From positions 12,414-76,413 of the forward strand of contig NZ_CAADXO010000080.1 in assembly GCF_900753045.1 (NCBI RefSeq): 64,000 nucleotides of DNA. Reading direction: 5' to 3'. The position numbers and the translations under genes are program-made. Of the stretch, positions 52,181-62,195 are shown piece by piece; within the stretch, counting starts at the first letter, position 1, and the number at the start of each line of letters is the position of its first letter. The notes beneath the pieces were generated by a model. That model had not been told where the DNA came from. It was given only the letters and a program-made list of their open reading frames with translations, and made no database searches. This DNA comes from an uncultured Phascolarctobacterium sp. (GTDB lineage: Bacteria > Bacillota > Negativicutes > Acidaminococcales > Acidaminococcaceae).

Positions 52181-55100
52181 TTAGTAGTTAAGCTCCACTG
52201 TTACCGGCTCAAACTTAAACTCACCATTCTCCAAAGCCTCATCATCTTCAGCTACAACATATTGAATTTTATTGGGAGCAACAGGACGCAGATAAATCAG
52301 CCAATCCTCATTAACAGCGTTTTTAGGAAGCTGTTGGCGACTCTTTTTGCTGTCTTTAACTAAAAGGCCACGCTTTCTGCCTGCAGACGTAGATGTTGTG
52401 TAATAAAATTCAAAACGGTCTTCCCCAGCATCAAAATAGGCTTGCCATTCATTATATTTACTATCGCGTGTTAAATCTGCTTCAAAGTAGCCATTTTCAT
52501 CACTGTGACCAATAAATAAGCGGAATTTAATCTCTTCTTGCGTTTTCTTTTCACTGATTACCTTGATAACAGAACCGGGGCGACATTGTACAAGTCCAAT
52601 AGCAACACCGGTCTTGCCTGTAGGACGCTTTAAGCAGGCAGCCGCATTTTCCTTATCCTTGCTTTCGGCTCCCAACGGCTGATGCAGCATGAAGGCCTTA
52701 TCAAAAGACTGCTTGGATTGCTTTTCTTTTGCCCCTTGCTTAAGCTTATTTGTAAAATCACTTATTTTCTTTTTAAATACTTCCTGAAGAATTTTTGATT
52801 TGCTGGAATTACCTGCGAGGAAAATATTAATCTTATCACAGTTTTTGATAACCTCATAATATTCGTCTTTATTAATATTCACAAGCAGAGCATCAAAAAA
52901 GCTATCTACGCCCTGCTCAATTCTCGCCTGCAGAATTTTTTGCAATTCTGCTGCATCGACTGTCAAATCTACTGATTCCTGCTTGCCGGAATCAGTAAAC
53001 AAATCTACCTTTACCTTGCCATCACTAAACCATTGCGCTTCACTGCCTGCTGCCTGTCCTTGTCCGCTTCCTGCCGCTTTTTGCAGCCTGCCTTCCGGAA
53101 CCTTTCCCTCCCAGAAGCCACGCAGCTTTTCCATCAGCTGGCGCATATTGCTGTACGCTTCCTGCGAATCCGACAGCAAGCCTTCATAACCGATAAAACG
53201 CTCGCACTCCGGCGGCTTAACAAAGGTAATCTTTTTGGTTCGCAGCAGCTGCTTGTTTTTGCAAAATACATTGAAGGCTAATAACTCCAGTAAATTTTCA
53301 CCGCCAAGATATTTATCGCCACCATCACCAAAATGCTCAATCACATAATGGTATCTTCTCTCCTTAACGCCACTAGCCTTACGCCAGATACCAAAATCAA
53401 AGTCTGTCGTGCCACCGCCAAAATCAAAAATTGCATAAGCAATTTTTTCATTTTCCTTCGGGAAAAGCTTAAACTCCTGCAAGGCACAAACTGCATAAGC
53501 TGCAGGCTCACCCACACCCTGCTCAACTCTGAACTTCTCCATACATTGCGCGTCCTGCAATACTGTCTGTGGCAGCGAACGGCACAAGCCCTTGCGGAAG
53601 CTGTTCAAAATACGGTTACGCACATCAAGTGCATAGGTAACAGGGAAGGAAAGCAGGTATTCCATATAGATACGCTTACTATACTGGTTATTGATGTGAA
53701 GGCCAATATAATAGGCATACAGCTCTATAGGGTCAAAATCGCCCTCCTGCAGCTCCTCATACGGCGGAAGGTTAATCTCCTTGCCTTTTGTATCGCGAAT
53801 TCTCACACGTCGCTCACTGTCACCGGCCCATTGTTTGAGTTCAGCAAAGTACGAAAAATAATCTCGGGATTCTTTGTTTTCATTCCACGCATTATAGGCT
53901 GTATGTGAAGCAGTAGCATCTGCATAGCGCGTCAGCGGTCTGCCCTGGTATTTTTGATAATCCTTCATAAATCTGTCTATATCTATAAACTGCATAACCG
54001 TCGGATTTTCATAATCTTTAACACTCGGTTCCTTGACAACATCACCCTTGCCAATGCGCACAGGCTCAATGGCATCGCTGTCATCCTGGGTAACAACTAC
54101 CGTTGATTTCGTACCGAAGTCAATGCCAACTACGCCGCCATCCACAATGTCCATGCGCGGGTCGCGGGCGTAAAAGGAGCATCCTGTTGGCACTGTTTTC
54201 TCTTGCTTCGTCTCTGCCTCCCAAAGCTCCCAAGAGCCTCCGTTAGGGTCCTTCAAAAGCATATCATTGTATTCCGTGAGGTCAAAGCGTACTTTGTCAC
54301 ACGCCAACAGCTCTTTCTTTAAAACATCTTCATAAGTATCGTTCAATTCTTTACGAACATCTTCTAATGATGGTTCATCCCAAAAATCCAGCTCTTGTAA
54401 GGTTTTAACCAGCTCGTCTGTTTTCTTTTCATCCCAAACAATCTTATTGTCTTGCACCACCAGCAAATTTTTCTCTTTTAAAGCATTCAAAACTTTATAG
54501 TTCATATGCACATCAATGTTGTTGATAACAGGCTCTAAGCCCTTGTCTAAGATAAAAGCAACGCGTTGCTCTCCTTGAGGGATACGAGAAATGAGCAAAT
54601 CGCGTGAACTTTGTCCCGGATAATAAGTATAGCCATATAGTTTTCTACAATTAATAGAATATGGCTTTAAAACATGTTCATGGTTTACGGTAACCAAATC
54701 GATATATTCATATCTTTTTTTCAATACATCTGATATTTTTACCACATCACCTATATACATAAAGTCAAATTTAAGGTTCTGTATACCAAGTTTTGGTGCT
54801 ACTACTGAACCAGGATGATTATCTCTATGTATATTGCGTTCCTTTGCGAAAAATAAAATAAAATCGGCCTTAGGGTTGGCTGGTAGCAACACAGGGCAAT
54901 TACTAAAGCTAATAAAATCCTCTTGTGTATTAAGATACTTATCCACGCTATCAAGCAAAGATTTTATTATTTTACCGAAAGCATGTCTTCTGCCCAAATT
55001 TCTCAGCCAAGCTTCTGAAACCGGCAAATATTGCACTCGTTTTATCGTTGCTTTGCTTGCATCACTTTTTTTCATCACTTTTTGCATTAATGTTTTTCTG

Positions 55101-55324
55101 GCTGTTATATCAGGCATGCTGTTTTTAGCATCAGCCTCTTTGGTATTTAAACTATCTTTTTTACTACGCATTAATTGCATCTCCCTTACCATGTTATTCA
55201 AGCAAAGAATTATTTGCTCTACTAAGATTTTTTTATAATCATCTTGTCCGCTTATTTCAGCAGGCGCAGGCCAAAGGTTTGCTCCTTGCACCGCTGTTCC
55301 AAGTAATTTTTTCTTAACAGTCAT
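52181..55324 (-). CDS. Large Hsp70/actin-like ATPase
   Basis: The 1047-residue protein has an ASKHA-type ATPase core in its middle: VGIDFGTKSTVVV (about 398-411), AIFDFGGGTTDFDFG (about 632-646) and FLAGNSSKSKI (about residue 830). About 390 residues precede the core, and a basic C-terminal part follows. The size and layout recall SrfB-type virulence proteins more than DnaK; homology is not proven. ATG 55324 begins one base after the stop of the coiled-coil gene; the frame is open to 55342. Confidence 0.8.
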   Translation of the reverse strand: MTVKKKLLGTAVQGANLWPAPAEISGQDDYKKILVEQIILCLNNMVREMQLMRSKKDSLNTKEADAKNSMPDITARKTLMQKVMKKSDASKATIKRVQYLPVSEAWLRNLGRRHAFGKIIKSLLDSVDKYLNTQEDFISFSNCPVLLPANPKADFILFFAKERNIHRDNHPGSVVAPKLGIQNLKFDFMYIGDVVKISDVLKKRYEYIDLVTVNHEHVLKPYSINCRKLYGYTYYPGQSSRDLLISRIPQGEQRVAFILDKGLEPVINNIDVHMNYKVLNALKEKNLLVVQDNKIVWDEKKTDELVKTLQELDFWDEPSLEDVRKELNDTYEDVLKKELLACDKVRFDLTEYNDMLLKDPNGGSWELWEAETKQEKTVPTGCSFYARDPRMDIVDGGVVGIDFGTKSTVVVTQDDSDAIEPVRIGKGDVVKEPSVKDYENPTVMQFIDIDRFMKDYQKYQGRPLTRYADATASHTAYNAWNENKESRDYFSYFAELKQWAGDSERRVRIRDTKGKEINLPPYEELQEGDFDPIELYAYYIGLHINNQYSKRIYMEYLLSFPVTYALDVRNRILNSFRKGLCRSLPQTVLQDAQCMEKFRVEQGVGEPAAYAVCALQEFKLFPKENEKIAYAIFDFGGGTTDFDFGIWRKASGVKERRYHYVIEHFGDGGDKYLGGENLLELLAFNVFCKNKQLLRTKKITFVKPPECERFIGYEGLLSDSQEAYSNMRQLMEKLRGFWEGKVPEGRLQKAAGSGQGQAAGSEAQWFSDGKVKVDLFTDSGKQESVDLTVDAAELQKILQARIEQGVDSFFDALLVNINKDEYYEVIKNCDKINIFLAGNSSKSKILQEVFKKKISDFTNKLKQGAKEKQSKQSFDKAFMLHQPLGAESKDKENAAACLKRPTGKTGVAIGLVQCRPGSVIKVISEKKTQEEIKFRLFIGHSDENGYFEADLTRDSKYNEWQAYFDAGEDRFEFYYTTSTSAGRKRGLLVKDSKKSRQQLPKNAVNEDWLIYLRPVAPNKIQYVVAEDDEALENGEFKFEPVTVELNY

Positions 55325-55325
55325 T

Positions 55326-56213
55326 CTAAGCACCATACTCAACTAGCGCTTTTCTATTAGCCCTTGCAAGCCTATTGTTCCAAATTCCCGGAAGCAAAAC
55401 TCTTTCAATGGCTCCGGTATATCTGCTGCAGTTTTCGCTACGCATATGGAGGTCGTCATCAAAGTATTTTCCTTCTTCGTCCTTGATTAAGGCAAATACC
55501 TGCTCTCCCTGATATATATTGCATACGCTAAGTAAATATTCCAAAATCTGCAACAAGGTATCGCGCTCTGCTTGCATCTGATAATAATTGCGCTTCATGC
55601 TATCCCAAAAGGAGCAAATATTGTCAATGTCACTTCCTGACAGGATGAAGGCTATTACTGATTCGTCAGCAATAACATTGGCAAAGTTTTCGCGCACTGC
55701 TGCAGGTAACCTCATATATAACTGATAAAATTTAACCGGTTCAGCGAATTCTTTTTGCCAGGCATTAAGGTCACTTTGCAGCTTGGCATTAGCTGCGTTG
55801 ATTTTTTCATAATCCTGTTCTAGCTTCCCTGCTGCAGCAGCTACGCTGCGCAATTCTTCATTTTTTTTCGCCAGTTCCCAAGCCTGATTTTTCACTTGCT
55901 CTGCCAGCTTGCTATTTTCATGCTCCTGCTGCTCTTTTGCTCTTTTTAAAGCATTAATGCTTGCAGCTTGTTTATTATTTTCTTCCTGCAACTCAGCTAT
56001 TCTCTGAACCTGTTCATCAAAAGACTTCTTGATTTTTTGTTTTTTTTCAAAATCATGCTCATTTTGCTTATCTGCCTCAACAGCATCAATTGCGCCTAAA
56101 CCTTTAGCATCCGCCGCAATCTCACGTATTCTTTTTTGAATATCAGCTTCAGCTAAAGCATTTTCGAGATTTTTAAGAAACTTTTTATATTTTTCTTTGT
56201 CGCCTTCAAACAT
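55326..56213 (-). CDS. Coiled-coil protein coupled to the Hsp70-like ATPase
   Basis: Residues ~55-165 of this 295-residue protein form a long coiled coil (heptads rich in Gln, Glu, Lys, Ala). The C-terminal half is globular with a final PGIWNNRLARANRKALVEYG. The architecture recalls GrpE, the exchange factor of Hsp70, and adjacency to an Hsp70-like gene supports that idea, but no GrpE signature is certain. ATG 56213 follows AAAGGTGG by ten bases. Confidence 0.65.
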   Translation of the reverse strand: MFEGDKEKYKKFLKNLENALAEADIQKRIREIAADAKGLGAIDAVEADKQNEHDFEKKQKIKKSFDEQVQRIAELQEENNKQAASINALKRAKEQQEHENSKLAEQVKNQAWELAKKNEELRSVAAAAGKLEQDYEKINAANAKLQSDLNAWQKEFAEPVKFYQLYMRLPAAVRENFANVIADESVIAFILSGSDIDNICSFWDSMKRNYYQMQAERDTLLQILEYLLSVCNIYQGEQVFALIKDEEGKYFDDDLHMRSENCSRYTGAIERVLLPGIWNNRLARANRKALVEYGA

Positions 56214-56543
56214 CTTGTGTTTTTCCACCTTTCATTAAATCAAAAAAGCCAACCGCCAATATGCGTCTCCTCAAAAAGCCTGCTCCACGCAGGTACATTC
56301 TTAAGCAAAACTCATAGCCAACGATTGACTTTTAAATAAACCTTCCAATTCACAGAAACCAGCCCCTTAATTTATATTTAGCTGCATAAGGCTAAATCTG
56401 CTGACTAAAAAACAGATTCAGTCAACCAATACATTTTTAATCTCTAATATCTTATTCGGATATGATTAGCGCAACCTTTTTGCAACTGAGGTAAATTCCT
56501 TCTACTTATTATAGCACATTATCAATATAATAAAAACGAGAAA

Positions 56544-56586
56544 TGCCGCACAAATTAACATAAATGTATTTCGTGCGGCACTTTTT
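56544..56586. terminator. Terminator between the ferredoxin and coiled-coil genes
   Basis: TGCCGCAC and GTGCGGCA arms with a longer A/T stem and T runs on both strands. It splits the cluster. The remaining 56214-56540 contains no gene that I can support; a promoter for the second unit should lie here (a TATAAT-like box occurs near 56508 on the minus strand). Confidence 0.75.
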
Positions 56587-56638
56587 ATAAACCTACAACA
56601 ATTTAATGATTACTTAATCCTAGCAAATTACATCTCTA

Positions 56639-57664
56639 TTATTTCAGCAGTGCTACTTTTGAATTTGCAACTGCCTTGCTCAGCAGGGCAATTTTTTTAT
56701 CTATTTCCTTTTGCACACGCTCTTGGTAATCCTTTAAGGCCGTATCAATGCTGTCGAAAACCTGGGAATCGTAATCCACATAATTTATGGCGTTCTTCAA
56801 ATCTCCCATAAACTCTTCGCAAGCCTTATATACATCTTTATAACAGTATTTATCTTCGTATTTATCATTACCGAAGAAACTCGTGCCTGCATATACTTCC
56901 ATATCATCATAATCCATATAGGTCCGATAATCACTACGTGAAGTATGCGGAATATCGCGAAGCTCTCTCATTACATCATCGCAGCCACGATCTTCAAACT
57001 CTTTAAGCCTTACATTGAGCATATACACAAGCACGGAATCCTTCTCATTAGCACTGCCGCCGGGGAAAACAGCAAATTCTTTAAAGTCTGCCGGAAGCTT
57101 AATTCCGCCTGCAGCTGCCGCTCCGGCAAATTCCTGCAGTACATCTGCATATTGCTTGTTAATCTGTCCCCAGAAGCCACTTTCATCAAAGGTATAAAAC
57201 TTTCTCAGCTTATCTTCCTTGTATTGCACAAAAACCTCAAGAATTAATTTCTTATACTGGGAATAGCAGATACGGTCAAATTCACTTTCCGCAGCACTCA
57301 TAGCTCTGCTTTCGCTGGAATAATCATAACGATATTCTCCCTGCGGATATGAACAAGTCATACGGTAATCCTGTGCGTGCATCTCAACATCTTTTCGGGT
57401 AACATTCGGAACGGTAATCTTTGCTAAAGCGTTTTGCAGTTTTTCCGGCAGCTTGCTTAAGTCTGCGCCTTCGCCTTCCGATATGCTCAAAGCTTTTACG
57501 GGGCAGGCTGCAACAATTTCTTTAGCCTTCGCTAAAAAATCATCACTAATATAGCCACCATTTGCAGGCACAGCCTTGCCTTCTGCATCTTCCTGCAACA
57601 GTTTTGTTTCTAATAAGCAGTTGCCACAAGCAATGCATTTTTCACTAACAACAAACTTTTTCAT
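56639..57664 (-). CDS. Ferredoxin-domain protein of the cluster
   Basis: The 341-residue protein starts with a single [4Fe-4S] ferredoxin-like domain: C10, C13, C16 and C54 (CIACGNC ... CPVKAL). The remaining ~280 residues are helical, with no known domain (RMTCSYPQGEYRYDYSSESRAMSAAESEF, YKDVYKACEEFMGDL). Coupling of an iron-sulfur domain to Hsp70 and HerA-like motors suggests redox sensing or maturation. RBS TTGGAGG. Confidence 0.75.
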   Translation of the reverse strand: MKKFVVSEKCIACGNCLLETKLLQEDAEGKAVPANGGYISDDFLAKAKEIVAACPVKALSISEGEGADLSKLPEKLQNALAKITVPNVTRKDVEMHAQDYRMTCSYPQGEYRYDYSSESRAMSAAESEFDRICYSQYKKLILEVFVQYKEDKLRKFYTFDESGFWGQINKQYADVLQEFAGAAAAGGIKLPADFKEFAVFPGGSANEKDSVLVYMLNVRLKEFEDRGCDDVMRELRDIPHTSRSDYRTYMDYDDMEVYAGTSFFGNDKYEDKYCYKDVYKACEEFMGDLKNAINYVDYDSQVFDSIDTALKDYQERVQKEIDKKIALLSKAVANSKVALLK

Positions 57665-57679
57665 ATTGATTCCTCCAAA

Positions 57680-58492
57680 TCATAAATTTTTTATATCCTG
57701 CATACACTGACTGCCAATCGACAATGCTTCCTTTGTTTCTTGCGTAACCTTTCCTTCATCCGTAAGTACAGGAGCATCAATAATTTTTTTCAGTGTAACC
57801 GCCAAATTTATACAGCTGCAAAAGGCCTTGCGGTCGTTTTCTGTATAAGCAGCTCTATCCATGCCCTTAGCAGCAATAAGTTCATCTGAATATGTAATAG
57901 CTTGCATAAACAACCTGTTTAACCTTGGCAATAAATCAGACACCTTATTGCAAGAATCTATCACGCCGTCTAAAACAGCAGCTAAATTTTCAGCCTGACT
58001 GTAGACAACACGCGAACTGCGCAGCTGCGCACCAGCCATTTGCAGCTCCCTTTCAGAATCATTGATAAACGCATTGCCTAAGCCAAATATACCGAAGCCC
58101 TTTAAGATACTGACAGCAATTTCTTTATCTGTCATTGGTCTTACTGCTGTCTGCGCTACTGCATGGATAATCTGTATTTCTTCTGTGCTAAAGCTCTGCT
58201 GATTTAAAACTGCAAGCATCTTGTCATCACGAAAGTCAATTTTCATGAGCTTGCTATACACATCAACAAAATTCTGCATTGAGGTAATTAATATCGAACG
58301 CTTACGGTTGGAAAGCTTTTTCATAGCATTATCTGCTGCCTGCTTCTTGGCTTCCACAAGCCTGTGGGCTTCCTGCTCCATAGCAAAAGCTTTAGCATAA
58401 CGTTTTTTTGTCCTGCTATCTATCTGCATCGATTTCTCAGCACCATAAAGGCCACTGCCGAAAACTGCTGCCCCAAGTATAAGTCCGATCAT
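57680..58492 (-). CDS. Hypothetical helical protein with N-terminal membrane segment
   Basis: The 270-residue protein has a short hydrophobic, Gly-rich start (MIGLILGAAVFGSGLYGAE) and then long amphipathic helices, as in membrane-anchored scaffold proteins. No family is recognised. It lies 15 bases after the HNH gene and 15 before the ferredoxin gene, in one unit. Confidence 0.65.
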   Translation of the reverse strand: MIGLILGAAVFGSGLYGAEKSMQIDSRTKKRYAKAFAMEQEAHRLVEAKKQAADNAMKKLSNRKRSILITSMQNFVDVYSKLMKIDFRDDKMLAVLNQQSFSTEEIQIIHAVAQTAVRPMTDKEIAVSILKGFGIFGLGNAFINDSERELQMAGAQLRSSRVVYSQAENLAAVLDGVIDSCNKVSDLLPRLNRLFMQAITYSDELIAAKGMDRAAYTENDRKAFCSCINLAVTLKKIIDAPVLTDEGKVTQETKEALSIGSQCMQDIKNL

Positions 58493-58507
58493 ATCATTTT
58501 ACTCCCT

Positions 58508-59863
58508 TCATAATGTTAGCACTGCGTCTTTATCATCAAAAAAATTGTTAAACTCTTCCAGCGACTGAAAAGCACATTTTTGCTTAAATACCGCCAGAAT
58601 ATTATTCAGTCCTTGGGTAATCGCTTTATCATCTACTGCGTAAACGCCCTGCATAACAAGCTCAAAACCACCATCAAAAGCCGCCGTCATATATGCATCT
58701 CTTGCTTTATTGTATTCATCAATCCGCTGCTTTTGCTGCGCTAAACTTTGCAATGCAGTATTAATAATATGCTTAAATTCCGCCTGCCGTTTTTTATCCA
58801 ACCTACGTTCCATCTGATATTTAGTAACCGCTCTGGTTATTTCCCCCACAACCAGGGAAGTGACCACTGCAGCCACCGGTCCGCCCAAGGCAAAAGCCAT
58901 GTTCGCTGCCAATACACCTGCAGTACCGCAAACAATTTGCGCAGAGCATTCTTCGCCGCTAATATTGCCATCTAAATAGTTCGCAACAATGCCACCTATT
59001 TCTACAGCCATCGTCAGCTGCATAATCGGCAAATTTTTACCTGCCAGCTTAGCAAAATCCTTCGCCCCAGCTTTTTTCGCTACTGCAACAACACCATCCT
59101 GTACTACCGAAATACCTGCAGCACTGCCAAAGCTCCGTACAGAATCCTTCCCGACATTTTTTACGGCCTGCTTAATGTCCTGTTCACCTTTCACCACGCC
59201 CACAAGATTGGTCAAGCCGGAAACTGTTGCAGTTACAAAGGCCGCTTCACTGCCGGCAGAAGCAGCCTTCTTTACTGATGGCGCAACTGCATCCAGCTTA
59301 GGACTAATAATTTTACCGCTTCTTATTTCATCAACCTTATTTTCTATTTTATATTTAGTCGCCTGCGTCCGTATATGCGCCTCTGCCTTCACTTCTTCTT
59401 TAAGCATATTAACGCTCGTCACAGCATCAGGACAGTCAACAGCTTTTTTATTTGTCTTGAAGATTTTCTTGCCAAATAAGGTTTCTGATACATCGTTAAT
59501 CTTCGCAGCGCTTGCTTCAGTATATTTTTTTGCTATATACTCGTGGTTATTCAGCGCACCCTTGGACTTGTTCAGCGAAGCATTGGTATTAGCAAGATTT
59601 GCATCATCATTAGCCATTGTTCTTATCTGCTCCGGCGTCAAATCAGAGCTATAACGCCTGATTTGCTCATCTAACGGAACAATGTGGTCAACGTTTGATT
59701 GCTTTTCATTAATATGCTTATTAGCATTATAAAAAATTTTATCGCCGGTATATTCGTCAATTACACTTTTTTTCTTACCAAATGATCTGTTTTTATAGCT
59801 GTTAGCCGCATTATTGCGTCTGTTAATGTCATCTACCTGACTACGCTTTATCTTATCACTCAT
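58508..59863 (-). CDS. HNH-motif protein with hydrophobic Gly/Ala-rich middle
   Basis: The 451-residue protein carries an HNH endonuclease-like segment near residues 55-105: VDHIVPL (D59, H60), then NLANTNASLNKSKG (N89, N98, K99). Residues ~205-345 are Ala/Gly/Val-rich with several potential membrane helices (GTAGVLAANMAFALGGPVAAVV). It combines a nuclease-type motif with membrane-active features, so an effector role is conceivable. RBS GGAGG. First large gene after the XRE regulator. Confidence 0.7.
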   Translation of the reverse strand: MSDKIKRSQVDDINRRNNAANSYKNRSFGKKKSVIDEYTGDKIFYNANKHINEKQSNVDHIVPLDEQIRRYSSDLTPEQIRTMANDDANLANTNASLNKSKGALNNHEYIAKKYTEASAAKINDVSETLFGKKIFKTNKKAVDCPDAVTSVNMLKEEVKAEAHIRTQATKYKIENKVDEIRSGKIISPKLDAVAPSVKKAASAGSEAAFVTATVSGLTNLVGVVKGEQDIKQAVKNVGKDSVRSFGSAAGISVVQDGVVAVAKKAGAKDFAKLAGKNLPIMQLTMAVEIGGIVANYLDGNISGEECSAQIVCGTAGVLAANMAFALGGPVAAVVTSLVVGEITRAVTKYQMERRLDKKRQAEFKHIINTALQSLAQQKQRIDEYNKARDAYMTAAFDGGFELVMQGVYAVDDKAITQGLNNILAVFKQKCAFQSLEEFNNFFDDKDAVLTL

Positions 59864-59879
59864 ATGCTGCCTCCAAAAT

Positions 59880-60116
59880 TTATAAAGAAGTATCTTCTAC
59901 TCCTTCCATTAGTTCACTCATCGTAATCCCTAGCTTCTCGGCAATCTTCATTAAGGTTGAAAGCGATACGCATTTCGTATAGCCGCCATTTTCAATACGC
60001 GATAAATATTGCGGTGTAATACCAACTTCGTCAGCAAGCTTCTCCTGTGTCATGCTCTTCAATTTCCTGTAAAAAACTATCTTGGCACCTATTTTCTTGT
60101 ATCTCGACGCAAACAT
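59880..60116 (-). CDS. XRE-family regulator heading the cluster
   Basis: The 78-residue protein is a single Cro/C1 helix-turn-helix: KSMTQEKLADEVGITPQYLSRIENG. It lies 16 bases before the HNH gene on the same strand and probably controls the unit. RBS AAGGAGTGAGG. Confidence 0.85.
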   Translation of the reverse strand: MFASRYKKIGAKIVFYRKLKSMTQEKLADEVGITPQYLSRIENGGYTKCVSLSTLMKIAEKLGITMSELMEGVEDTSL

Positions 60117-60269
60117 TTAGCCCTCACTCCTTTTACCAATATATTATCGCATATTCTCGATTTCATATCTTTGCACAATTTTTTCATAACTTTACATATG
60201 GTTTAATTTCTTATGCTTTGCTTTTCGGAATGGGCAATGTGTTTACGTAATTATTATTTTCGCTATTTC

Positions 60270-60488
60270 TCACTCTTTCTCCTGCATAAGCCGTACAGGA
60301 TCAACCCCCAAGGCCTGGGCCAGCAAAAATATAGACTCCATATTAAAGGGACCCTTGCCACATTCAATATCAGAAACGCGCGCCCTTGACATTTTGGCTT
60401 TCTCCGCAAGCTCGCTCTGTGTCAGACTCAATGCCCTGCGATAATACATAATGTTCAAGCCAATAATTTTATATTTTTCTTCAAACAA
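60270..60488 (-). CDS. Second XRE-family regulator
   Basis: The 72-residue HTH protein (LSLTQSELAEKAKMSRARVSDIECGKG) starts with TTG after AAGGAG. It lies 153 bases before the first XRE gene. Confidence 0.8.
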   Translation of the reverse strand: MFEEKYKIIGLNIMYYRRALSLTQSELAEKAKMSRARVSDIECGKGPFNMESIFLLAQALGVDPVRLMQEKE

Positions 60489-60758
60489 ATTACCACTCCT
60501 TATCTCTCCCTTCTATTATGCACTAAAAAGGTGCCTCTTGCTGTGCTTTAAATTTTATATATGTGGAATATATTTGACATGAATTTTGCAAGCTTCCTTG
60601 ACCACCGCCTGCTTTTAGTATAATATGAGTTGAGAAACAATAATACCATTATAATATTTCTTTTTTATGATTTTTTGATGATAATAAAAAAGCATCTGCC
60701 GGCAAACTGTCAGCATCTGCTATCACATAAGCTTTTAATTTTTTGCGAGGTTATATCC

Positions 60759-61919
60759 ATGACGACAATGCAACGCTCCTTCCCTGCGCCGGTAATTCCC
60801 AAATTCTTTACTAACAACATCTGCGGCAATTATCATATCCGTCGCTTTTTTAACGGTCAGGACGACTTTATCTGCGCCCAAGGTCCCTTTCGCACACAAA
60901 CCGTTGCTTCCAAAAGCGAGGAAGGCGCATCAGCACCTTCCCTGGCCATTTCCTTCGCCAATATTGACGAAAGCGATAAAACGCAGGTGCTTGCTTTCTG
61001 CAATGCCTATGGCCTGCCCTATTCTTCGCAGCGCTGCCTTGATAAACGTAAACATCTTGATGACGAAAATCATTCTGTGCTCATCAACGATTTCAGCTAT
61101 ATCGACGATACCCTTTTTATGGGAGATATCCTTGCAGAAAAAGACTATGCTACCAATGACGCCGAAGTCACCCTGCATTACACTCTGTTCGAGGTAGACG
61201 AAATGGATATTATGAGCCTGCGCCTTTTTGCCCGCTGCGTCAAACTCGTCCGCAGCATACTTGTCATCCAAAGCTATCTCATCAGACATGATGGGACGCA
61301 GGCAGGCGTTATCTATGCGCTTGCCTACCTGCTGCATTACAGCACGCGTGGCATTCACTACCTGCTGCCGCGCATCGAAGCACCTACGCTCAAAACCGCA
61401 GAATACTTTGCTTTGCATAAGCGCATTTCGCACACGCAGCTGCTCAAGAATATCCGCAAAACAGATGCAGACTACGCCTGGCAGCTGCAAGACTTTCTCG
61501 CAGTTGTAGACAAGCATATGCTGCACACGCTTGATGATTATGACAAGAACCTGCTGACAAAGAAACAGCTTACTGCTATAATTCTCGCTGAAGATGTTCC
61601 AAGCATAACCATTGAGCACGCTTTTGCCAGACACGTCCTGCTCGACATCATCAACGATAATATCTATACCGCGAGACCGCAAATGGACCTGGCGCAAGAA
61701 AAATTTACCAGTCTTTGGCAATGCAGCTATCTTATGCAGGCAATTTATCTTGATTTGTATCAGCTGCTGCTCAATCCAGGCGAATACCATCGCTGCGCCA
61801 ATCCTGAATGCAGCAATTATTTCCTCATCAGCGGACGCCGCGCAGACAAACGCTACTGCTGCAATCGCTGCGCTTCGAAAATGGGTAAGCAGGGCAAAAC
61901 ATACAGACCGCATAAATAG
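60759..61919 (+). CDS. Protein with C-terminal CGNR-like zinc finger (DUF6076 type)
   Basis: From ATG 60759 (RBS GCGAGG) the product has 386 residues. Most is helical with no known domain. The end carries RCANPECSNYF, then KRYCCNRCASKMGK, a zinc finger resembling CGNR regulators; DUF6076 proteins share this layout. The frame is open to 60630, but the upstream part is AT-rich and has no RBS. Function unknown, possibly DNA binding. Confidence 0.75.
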   Translation: MTTMQRSFPAPVIPKFFTNNICGNYHIRRFFNGQDDFICAQGPFRTQTVASKSEEGASAPSLAISFANIDESDKTQVLAFCNAYGLPYSSQRCLDKRKHLDDENHSVLINDFSYIDDTLFMGDILAEKDYATNDAEVTLHYTLFEVDEMDIMSLRLFARCVKLVRSILVIQSYLIRHDGTQAGVIYALAYLLHYSTRGIHYLLPRIEAPTLKTAEYFALHKRISHTQLLKNIRKTDADYAWQLQDFLAVVDKHMLHTLDDYDKNLLTKKQLTAIILAEDVPSITIEHAFARHVLLDIINDNIYTARPQMDLAQEKFTSLWQCSYLMQAIYLDLYQLLLNPGEYHRCANPECSNYFLISGRRADKRYCCNRCASKMGKQGKTYRPHK

Positions 61920-61943
61920 AAATGAGAAACAAATTCAAGCAAC

Positions 61944-61971
61944 AAAAAAGCTCTCAGATTTCTCTGAGAGC
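61944..61971 (-). terminator. Terminator downstream of the AlbA_2 gene
   Basis: GCTCTCAGA pairs with TCTGAGAGC; T6 follows on the minus strand. It lies about 225 bases past the AlbA_2 stop codon. No gene is seen in 61920-62195. Confidence 0.7.
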
Positions 61972-62195
61972 CGATTGCCATAGTGCGTACATAACGGAAT
62001 AGAATAACACACTAAAAGAAAAAACTCATTCATAATAATCTTTCCATCAGCTTATACACATCAGTAAAAGGGTTCACATTTACCCCAAATGTGAGATTAT
62101 TTTATCCCATGATACATGCCCAATAGTCGCTTCTCTTCTGTCTGCCCTAAATTATCTTAGTCACTAATAGGAAGTTCTGTTTTACAGTGTCACGC

